The notes beneath the pieces are model-generated. The model searched no databases. It was not told where the DNA came from and saw only the letters and a list, made by a program, of their open reading frames with translations. This document shows, one piece after another, positions 5,342 through 9,662 of a DNA stretch of 9,662 nt. The translations under genes and the position numbers were made by a program. The stretch is from NCBI GenBank assembly GCA_964624165.1, contig CAZUWG010000020.1, forward strand, positions 1 through 9,662, written 5' to 3'. The first letter of the stretch is position 1. Each line of letters opens with the position of its first letter. The DNA is from OLB19 sp964624165. GTDB lineage: Bacteria; Patescibacteriota; Minisyncoccia; Phycocordibacterales; UBA918.

Positions 5342-6220
5342 CTACCCTTCGGTTGCCGTCGATACTTCTGTTTCCAATTCTCCACTCGTAAGGCTGGTCT
5401 CTGCGCCTACTTCTTTCACAAATACTTTGTTCCCGTAGCGCATATCAATATATACAAAATTACCTGGAGATAAATGTGCAAATGTCTCGTTTTCCAAAAT
5501 CTGTGCCAGTCGCTTTAAAATAAGTGGCGCATTATCATATTTCGTCACCAAAACTTTACTCTCATCAAACCACAACTCCACCGTATCAGTCGCCTCAATC
5601 CTCACCCTACTCATGCCCCAACTTTGAAATTCATGAAGCCCTGCCCGCAATTCGTTAAGCATCAACAGCTCTTCCCTACCGACAGGTTGTGCGTATAAGG
5701 GAAACGCTTCCGGCACCTCAACCCGCAAAAGCGAGCGCCCTTTAAGCTCAGGCGCCGCCGCAAAAGCAACGCCATCCCGGTCGACAAGCAGACACGCTTC
5801 ATGACATACGATCGCGTAGGGTTCGTATTCCGTCACAGCAATCATCACTTCATTATCTTCAACAGTGATCCTGGCGTCTTTTACGCGTGGCAGCGCTTTG
5901 ACGCTTTCAACAATCGCGGCTTTTGGCACTGCGTACATAAAGCGCCTAGGTACCAATGCATAATAATCACCAAGTAGCTTAGACTCCGTCACCGCTGCCA
6001 CTTCTTCATGAGAAATCGTCTCGCCACCACTGACCACCACCGAAGCAACTAAAAAACGCTCAATCCGAGTCACCTTGTACACACCGTAAGTCAAAAGGGC
6101 GCATGTACTCAACAAAAGTCCCCCCAACACAAGTTGTTTTGCTAGTGGTGAAAACTGTCTGGCAGTCTTTTTTGGCCGTGCGCGTACAGACTTCGATGCT
6201 GGGGTTCGTTTCTTCCTCAT
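5342..6220 (-). CDS. ftsQ: Cell division protein FtsQ/DivIB-type
   Basis: Bitopic divisome protein that links early and late division proteins and regulates septal wall synthesis. The 292-residue protein has a basic cytoplasmic tail (1-28, many K and R), one membrane helix (~29-50, start QLVLGGLLLSTCALLTY), a POTRA-like domain (~57-128: VASVVVSGGETISHEEV... ending in VTEYEPYA), a beta domain with LLVDRDGVAF (144-153), and the closing motif FVYIDMRYGNKVFVKE (255-270), typical of FtsQ. A short acidic/threonine tail follows. No ftsA, ftsZ or mur genes are next to it here; serS and dus flank it. An extended -10 (TGC-TACAAT) ends 7 bases before the ATG, and a hairpin follows the stop. Two cysteines (C139, C143) in the outside domain could pair. 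Confidence 0.82.
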   Translation of the reverse strand: MRKKRTPASKSVRARPKKTARQFSPLAKQLVLGGLLLSTCALLTYGVYKVTRIERFLVASVVVSGGETISHEEVAAVTESKLLGDYYALVPRRFMYAVPKAAIVESVKALPRVKDARITVEDNEVMIAVTEYEPYAIVCHEACLLVDRDGVAFAAAPELKGRSLLRVEVPEAFPLYAQPVGREELLMLNELRAGLHEFQSWGMSRVRIEATDTVELWFDESKVLVTKYDNAPLILKRLAQILENETFAHLSPGNFVYIDMRYGNKVFVKEVGAETSLTSGELETEVSTATEG

Positions 6221-6227
6221 GAGATGG

Positions 6228-6255
6228 ATTGTAGCATACGGAAAGAAAAGTCAGA
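6228..6255 (-). promoter_or_regulatory. Candidate ftsQ promoter, extended -10
   Basis: TCTGAC (6255-6250), a 16-base spacer and TACAAT (6233-6228) with TGC directly before it; the -10 ends 7 bases before the ATG. The spacer and -35 lie next to the serS terminator hairpin. Confidence 0.5.
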
Positions 6256-6256
6256 T

Positions 6257-6282
6257 AAGCTCACTTCATGTTAAGTGAGCTT
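6257..6282 (-). terminator. serS terminator hairpin
   Basis: AAGCTCACTT, loop CATGTT, AAGTGAGCTT: a perfect 10-bp stem about 40 bases after the serS stop, followed on the minus strand by ATCTGACTTTTCTTTCC. The T-tract is imperfect, so termination may be partial. It sits just upstream of the ftsQ -35. Confidence 0.55.
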
Positions 6283-6324
6283 GGCTTACAATATAAGCAC
6301 AAACTGACCATTCTCTACAGAATA

Positions 6325-7608
6325 CTATCCACCAATCACTTCCTTGCCGAGATACGGCACTAGCACTTCTGGTACTTTGATGGTGCCATCTGCTTGTTGG
6401 AAGTTCTCCACCAATGACACTAAAATGCGAGGTGTCGGAATAGCCGTACAATTGAGTGAGTGGGCGTAGCGTAAAGTACCCGCTTCGTCTTTATAACGAA
6501 TATTAAAGCGGCGCGTTTGGAAATCGTGAAAGTACGAAGCTGATGAAATTTCACGATAGGTTTCTTCCTTTGGTACCCAGAGCTCAATGTCATACTTTTT
6601 CACTTGTCCTTGCCCTAGGTCTCCACCGCAATTAAGGACCGTGTGGTAAGGCAAGCCAAGACTCTCGATAAACTCTTCGGTATTGCGATTGATCTCCTCA
6701 TGCCACTTCACACTTTCTTCATGAGATGATTCACATAAAATCACCTGCTCAAGTTTGAAAAATTCATGGACACGAATCAGTCCTTTCACGTCTTTGCCGT
6801 GACTGCCTGCTTCGCGACGAAAGCAAGGTGAGAAGCCCAAAAACTTCACCGGAAGCTCCGAAGCATCCAACACCTCATCGCTGTAGTAACCCATCACCGA
6901 CACCTCACTGGTACCAATGAGAGCATCGTCATCTTGTGTCATATATAAATCCTCAGCGTCGTTTGGTAAATGCCCAGTCCCGTAAAAATTTTTCTTTCGC
7001 ACAATCGCTGGCGGAAGAATTGGCGTAAAACCTTTTTTGAGGAAAAACGCTTGCGCGTAATTCCAGATTGCCCACGACAGTAGTGCCCCATCACCGATTA
7101 AATAATACCCGCGAAAGCCGTGCACCTTAGCGCCGCGTTCAAAATCAACCATCTTATGAGTGGTCATCAATTCCACATGATCTTTCGCCGCAAAAGCAAA
7201 GCCTTTTGGATCCCCACCTTCACCAGACTCAGGTGACCAGCGCTTTACCTCGACATTATCTTCATCACTCTCTCCGTCTGGTACGGTCATATCAGGAATT
7301 TGTGGCACTTGGAGCATTAAGGCTTGCCAGTCTTTCACAGTCGCTTTCAGCGCTTCTTCTTCTTTCTGAATCGCTTCTTTAAGAGGTTGCATCTGTGCGA
7401 TCAGAGTCTGTTTCTGAGCATCGTCTGTGGTCGCAATTTCTTTTGAAACACGATTTTGCTCGGCCTTTTTTTCTTCAAGGAGTGACATTTGGGACCGGCG
7501 GGTATCATCAAGCACTACCAATGCATCAAGGTCCACCTTGCTTCGCTTTTTCTCGGCCGCCAACTTTACGAGGTCGAGATTTTCGCGGATAAATTTAATG
7601 TCTAACAT
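6325..7608 (-). CDS. serS: Serine--tRNA ligase
   Basis: Class II aminoacyl-tRNA synthetase that charges tRNA-Ser with serine using ATP, with a likely second role in charging tRNA-Sec where that exists. The 427-residue length is normal for bacteria. It begins MLDIKFIREN, followed by the two-helix antiparallel coiled-coil arm that grips the long variable arm of tRNA-Ser (~28-98, e.g. LLEEKKAEQNRVSKEI). The catalytic domain shows IGTSEV (231-236, serine pocket), motif 2 around FSPCFRREAGSHGKDVKG (259-276) and motif 3 as SLNCTAIPTPRILVSLVEN (R394). The usual GxNGTA of motif 3 reads SLNCTA here. It is a single gene with its own TACAAT box 8 bases before the ATG and a hairpin after the stop. Confidence 0.96.
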   Translation of the reverse strand: MLDIKFIRENLDLVKLAAEKKRSKVDLDALVVLDDTRRSQMSLLEEKKAEQNRVSKEIATTDDAQKQTLIAQMQPLKEAIQKEEEALKATVKDWQALMLQVPQIPDMTVPDGESDEDNVEVKRWSPESGEGGDPKGFAFAAKDHVELMTTHKMVDFERGAKVHGFRGYYLIGDGALLSWAIWNYAQAFFLKKGFTPILPPAIVRKKNFYGTGHLPNDAEDLYMTQDDDALIGTSEVSVMGYYSDEVLDASELPVKFLGFSPCFRREAGSHGKDVKGLIRVHEFFKLEQVILCESSHEESVKWHEEINRNTEEFIESLGLPYHTVLNCGGDLGQGQVKKYDIELWVPKEETYREISSASYFHDFQTRRFNIRYKDEAGTLRYAHSLNCTAIPTPRILVSLVENFQQADGTIKVPEVLVPYLGKEVIGG

Positions 7609-7616
7609 ACAAAACT

Positions 7617-7622
7617 ATTGTA
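7617..7622 (-). promoter_or_regulatory. Candidate -10 box of serS
   Basis: TACAAT on the minus strand ends 8 bases before the ATG at 7608. There is no Shine-Dalgarno site and no clear -35. Confidence 0.4.
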
Positions 7623-7663
7623 CACATTTGTGACAATAAAAAAAGCCGGCCTGGCTGTGAAAT

Positions 7664-7714
7664 AAAAAATGTCCGCAGCGACCATATTGCTCGCGCAATA
7701 TGGCCGCTGCAGAC
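7664..7714 (-). terminator. Intrinsic terminator of the outer-membrane-like gene
   Basis: On the minus strand a ~20-bp stem (GTCTGCAGCGGCCATATTGC with its partner, two mismatches) closes around GCGA and is followed by ATTTTTTATTTC. It starts about 22 bases after the stop codon at 7736. This is a textbook Rho-independent terminator. Confidence 0.85.
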
Positions 7715-7735
7715 GTTGTCACGATGCGCTTGTGT

Positions 7736-8674
7736 TCAGAAGAGCATCTTGCCGCCTACAATCGCCTGCCACTCGCCGTCCGTCCTGGACGCGCCGACAG
7801 TAATAGACAGACCGCTGGGGTGATCAAACACCCCTCCTAAGCTTGCTGCTTTTTCGGTGTAGTCATCGTATTTGCTGACCTTCACCGAGGCAAAGCCGCT
7901 CACCCCGAACTCAACCAGTCCGATCGAATGGCGGCCGAGGTTGCGTTCGGCTCGTAGACCGATCTCGGGATACGTCCCGAAATCGTCTTTGTTCAGCGCG
8001 ACATGGCCGCCCCATGAACCCCAGTCAGTGGCACGAGCATAATCAAGCTCCACTCGGTATGTTGTACCTTCGTACCGATATTCACCGGTACTGATCGGGA
8101 ACGACAGGTCGTTCTGATTGACCCCGCGCGAAGCCTGGAGCGATGTGGTCACCATCGCTTGCTGGCTTGGTACGTACCACTGATGCGCAACCTTGAGGTA
8201 CGAGGCAGTTACCCACCCCGAAGCCTCATCATCGCGCACCAGATCAAAGAGGTAGAAGTCCTCCTTTATACTGATATAGTACCCGAGGACGCCGGCGGTG
8301 ACGATCAATTGCCGGTGCGGATGATACGGATACCGCAACCCTGCCTCGATCGAGGCTTGATTGCGGATGGTAATCTCTCGACCAAAGCCGAAGACATCGT
8401 CCGCTCGACCGCCGAGCTGGGTTTCCCCTGCTTTAATCCTGCCAGCAGTGGCGCTGACATCAAGCCAGTAGTAGACGGGGTTGTCGTCAAGAGATGTCTT
8501 TCCTGCGTACTGAAACCTGCCGCCGAACATAGATCCGTCAAGATCTGCTTGCGCGACCGGTGTCACCGTAGCACCCGAAAACGGATGCCAGGTGAGGCGT
8601 CCGTTGTCGGCAGCGGCCGGAACGGCCGCTGCCAGCGAAAGCATGAATGGCACCAGATATTTTTCGAAGGTCAT
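7736..8674 (-). CDS. Secreted beta-rich outer-membrane-like protein
   Basis: 312 residues; I do not recognise the family. Residues 1-22 are a clear Sec signal peptide (MTFEKYLVPFMLSLAAAVPAAA, with likely cleavage AAA|DN). The mature part is a series of amphipathic beta strands with aromatic girdle residues and Gly/Asp turns (e.g. SIEAGLRYPY, VTASYLKVAHQWYV, YRVELDYARA, LSITVGASR) and ends in phenylalanine after IVGGKML, the C-terminal pattern of proteins inserted in an outer membrane by BAM. This is surprising, because CPR bacteria are not thought to have an outer membrane. The gene is richer in GC than its neighbours and, unlike them, has a strong Shine-Dalgarno site (AGGAGAGG), a distant promoter with a ~75-base leader, a 5' hairpin and a separate terminator. 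It looks like recently acquired DNA, or an assembly join. Confidence 0.75.
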   Translation of the reverse strand: MTFEKYLVPFMLSLAAAVPAAADNGRLTWHPFSGATVTPVAQADLDGSMFGGRFQYAGKTSLDDNPVYYWLDVSATAGRIKAGETQLGGRADDVFGFGREITIRNQASIEAGLRYPYHPHRQLIVTAGVLGYYISIKEDFYLFDLVRDDEASGWVTASYLKVAHQWYVPSQQAMVTTSLQASRGVNQNDLSFPISTGEYRYEGTTYRVELDYARATDWGSWGGHVALNKDDFGTYPEIGLRAERNLGRHSIGLVEFGVSGFASVKVSKYDDYTEKAASLGGVFDHPSGLSITVGASRTDGEWQAIVGGKMLF

Positions 8675-8678
8675 TGTT

Positions 8679-8686
8679 CCTCTCCT
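8679..8686 (-). promoter_or_regulatory. Strong Shine-Dalgarno site of the outer-membrane-like gene
   Basis: AGGAGAGG on the minus strand, 4 bases before the ATG at 8674 (AGGAG core at 7). It is the only convincing Shine-Dalgarno sequence at any gene in the window and fixes the start codon. Confidence 0.75.
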
Positions 8687-8698
8687 TTCGAGGCGAGA

Positions 8699-8736
8699 CA
8701 GCGTGTGAAAGGTGCCACAGCACCTTTCACACGCTG
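8699..8736. repeat. 17-bp perfect hairpin in the 5' leader
   Basis: CAGCGTGTGAAAGGTGC, a CACA loop and the exact complement. It lies about 12 bases upstream of the Shine-Dalgarno site, inside the predicted leader. No T-tract follows on either strand, so RNA stability or translation control is as likely as termination. Confidence 0.7.
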
Positions 8737-8757
8737 CCGTGTTTCAGATCTGGGGTC

Positions 8758-8786
8758 TTTCTATCATTAAATTGCTAAAAAGTCAA
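8758..8786 (-). promoter_or_regulatory. Candidate sigma-70-type promoter of the outer-membrane-like gene
   Basis: TTGACT (8786-8781), a 17-base spacer and TAGAAA (8763-8758) on the minus strand. The -35 is close to consensus and the -10 is weak. Transcription from about 8751 gives a leader of roughly 75 bases. Confidence 0.45.
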
Positions 8787-8819
8787 TAATATTGTGTTAT
8801 AGTGCCAGCTCGTCTGTGG

Positions 8820-8825
8820 TACACT
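8820..8825 (+). promoter_or_regulatory. Candidate extended -10 box of dprA
   Basis: TGG-TACACT ends 7 bases before the dprA ATG at 8833. No Shine-Dalgarno site is present. A perfect TATAAT at 8829-8834 overlaps the ATG itself and cannot serve dprA from this start. Confidence 0.4.
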
Positions 8826-8832
8826 TTCTATA

Positions 8833-9662
8833 ATGCACGAGTTTCCCATCACAGAGCTCCCCCCAGACACCTGGCCAGCGCTACTTCATGAGACTCCTCA
8901 TCCTCCAGACACACTCCGTATTCGTGGTTCCCTTCCCGGCCCAAATACAAAACTGCTCGCTGTCGTTGGTAGTCGTCGTTATACGAGCTACGGGAAAGAT
9001 GTGGTTACTCATCTCATTGCTGGCTTACGCGGTTACGATGTGGGGATTGTTTCCGGACTTGCGCTTGGCATCGACAGCCTGGCACACCAAGCAGCGCTTG
9101 AAGCAGATCTTTACACCCTTGCCGTCCCAGGCAGTGGTCTTGGAGAAGATGTACTCTATCCAGCGCGCCACAAAAAGCTAGCGCGGCAAATCCTTGAAGC
9201 AGGCGGCGCCCTTCTCTCTGAGTTTGCTGATGATTTTACCGCCACTCCTTGGGCGTTTCCCCAGCGCAACCGCATTGTCTGCGGTATGAGTCATGCCACC
9301 TTACTTATTGAGGCAGCACCAAAAAGCGGCACCCTCATCACGGCCAAACTCGCTGCCGACTACAATCGTGACGTACTTGTGGTACCGGGGAGTATTTTTT
9401 CTGAAAACAGCAAAGGGGGGCATCAATTCCTCAAGCTTGGCGCTACGCCAGTCACCTCGGCTGAGGATATATTGGAGGCGCTTGGTATTGAACCGGACGC
9501 GGGGGCCAAAAAAAAAGGAGTTTGGGCCCCGCCCCCCACAACCCCCCCAACAACCAACCCCCCCCCCAAACCATGCCGGCCCCGAACCCCCCCCCCCCCA
9601 AACCAACACCCCCCACCCCCGCGCCACCCCAAGAGGGGCCCGCCACCCCCCCCCGGCCCCCC
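8833..9662 (+). CDS. dprA: DNA-processing protein DprA (partial, runs off the end)
   Basis: DprA loads RecA onto single-stranded DNA taken up by natural transformation. The frame starts MHEFPITELPP and shows the Rossmann-like DprA core: VVGSRR (44-49), VSGLALGID (73-81), AVPGSGLGEDVLYP (97-110), WAFPQRNRIV (140-149), KSGTLITA (164-171) and VVPGSIFSENSKGGHQFL (183-200), up to EALGIEP (about 9495). It lacks the N-terminal SAM-like domain of longer DprA proteins, having only about 40 residues before VVGSRR. From about 9501 the frame stays open but encodes proline-rich nonsense caused by C-homopolymer sequence, so the true C-terminus is not visible. It is the only plus-strand gene here. Many CPR bacteria keep dprA together with com and type IV pilus genes, which fits DNA uptake as a source of nucleotides or genes. 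Confidence 0.93.
   Translation, partial: MHEFPITELPPDTWPALLHETPHPPDTLRIRGSLPGPNTKLLAVVGSRRYTSYGKDVVTHLIAGLRGYDVGIVSGLALGIDSLAHQAALEADLYTLAVPGSGLGEDVLYPARHKKLARQILEAGGALLSEFADDFTATPWAFPQRNRIVCGMSHATLLIEAAPKSGTLITAKLAADYNRDVLVVPGSIFSENSKGGHQFLKLGATPVTSAEDILEALGIEPDAGAKKKGVWAPPPTTPPTTNPPPKPCRPRTPPPPNQHPPPPRHPKRGPPPPPGP
9501..9662. other. Low-complexity C-rich contig end, probable artefact
   Basis: The last ~160 bases hold only about four T and many C runs of 5-13 bases, plus a run of nine A. Nothing like this occurs elsewhere in the window. It interrupts dprA just where the conserved core ends. Poly-G read tails from two-colour sequencing, seen in reverse complement, would look like this. Confidence 0.8.

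Noticed and set aside
1173..7725. 12-base match CGTTGTCACGAT at 1173-1184 and 7714-7725
   Set aside because: A few 12-base matches are expected by chance in a window this size, and there is no wider similarity.
8159..8770. 203-codon plus-strand frame opposite the outer-membrane-like gene
   Set aside because: It lacks a ribosome site and the minus-strand gene has signal peptide, Shine-Dalgarno and terminator. Long antisense frames are common in GC-rich DNA.
9301..9646. Glycine-rich minus-strand frames at the right end
   Set aside because: They translate the C-homopolymer artefact and the antisense of dprA.
1..9662. Search for CRISPR arrays, transposases, toxin-antitoxin pairs or defence genes
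   Set aside because: No regularly spaced repeats, DDE/serine/tyrosine recombinase motifs or recognisable defence domains were seen on either strand.

Overview
The window looks like a piece of a Patescibacteria/CPR genome, most likely a Parcubacteria-type lineage. This is inferred from gene content and style, not from any search. The supporting signs are a short DnaX without the usual zinc module or tau tail, a YtxH-like protein fused to a lysine/alanine histone-H1-like tail, compact genes on one strand, and genes whose -10-like boxes sit directly on the start codon with no Shine-Dalgarno sequence. Nearly every gene is on the minus strand; only dprA at the right end is on the plus strand.

Layout, left to right. 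Positions 1-1445 form an accessory-looking region. It holds a degenerate tRNA-like sequence (about 91-152), an AT-rich gene for an unrecognised single-pass membrane protein (208-1044), a relic resembling a tRNA-Gln 3' half (about 1134-1175), and an intact tRNA-Gln(CTG) (1281-1354) flanked on both sides by inverted repeats that include its own ends. Positions 1446-3125 hold a two-gene unit, dnaX followed 3 bases later by a histidine-phosphatase gene. Positions 3199-4000 hold a small membrane protein plus the YtxH/H1-like protein, ending in a strong hairpin terminator. Positions 4059-4131 hold two overlapping hairpins that cannot form together. They are followed by a dihydrouridine synthase gene (4162-5256) that carries an in-frame 27-base palindrome, an ftsQ/divIB-type division gene (5342-6220) ending in the same terminator hairpin as the YtxH gene, and serS (6325-7608). 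Positions 7664-8786 are a self-contained GC-rich cassette encoding a secreted, beta-rich, outer-membrane-like protein with its own promoter, Shine-Dalgarno site and terminator. dprA starts at 8833 and runs off the window. The last ~160 bases are almost pure C/A/G homopolymer runs and look like a sequencing or assembly artefact.

Most genes are core information processing or cell division: clamp loader, tRNA modification, aminoacylation, divisome, DNA uptake/recombination. I see no defence system, CRISPR array or transposase. The points most worth following up are the uniform leaderless-type start architecture at seven genes, the outer-membrane-like cassette that breaks this pattern, the palindromic insertion inside dus, the paired exclusive hairpins at 4059-4131, and the self-complementary flanks of tRNA-Gln.
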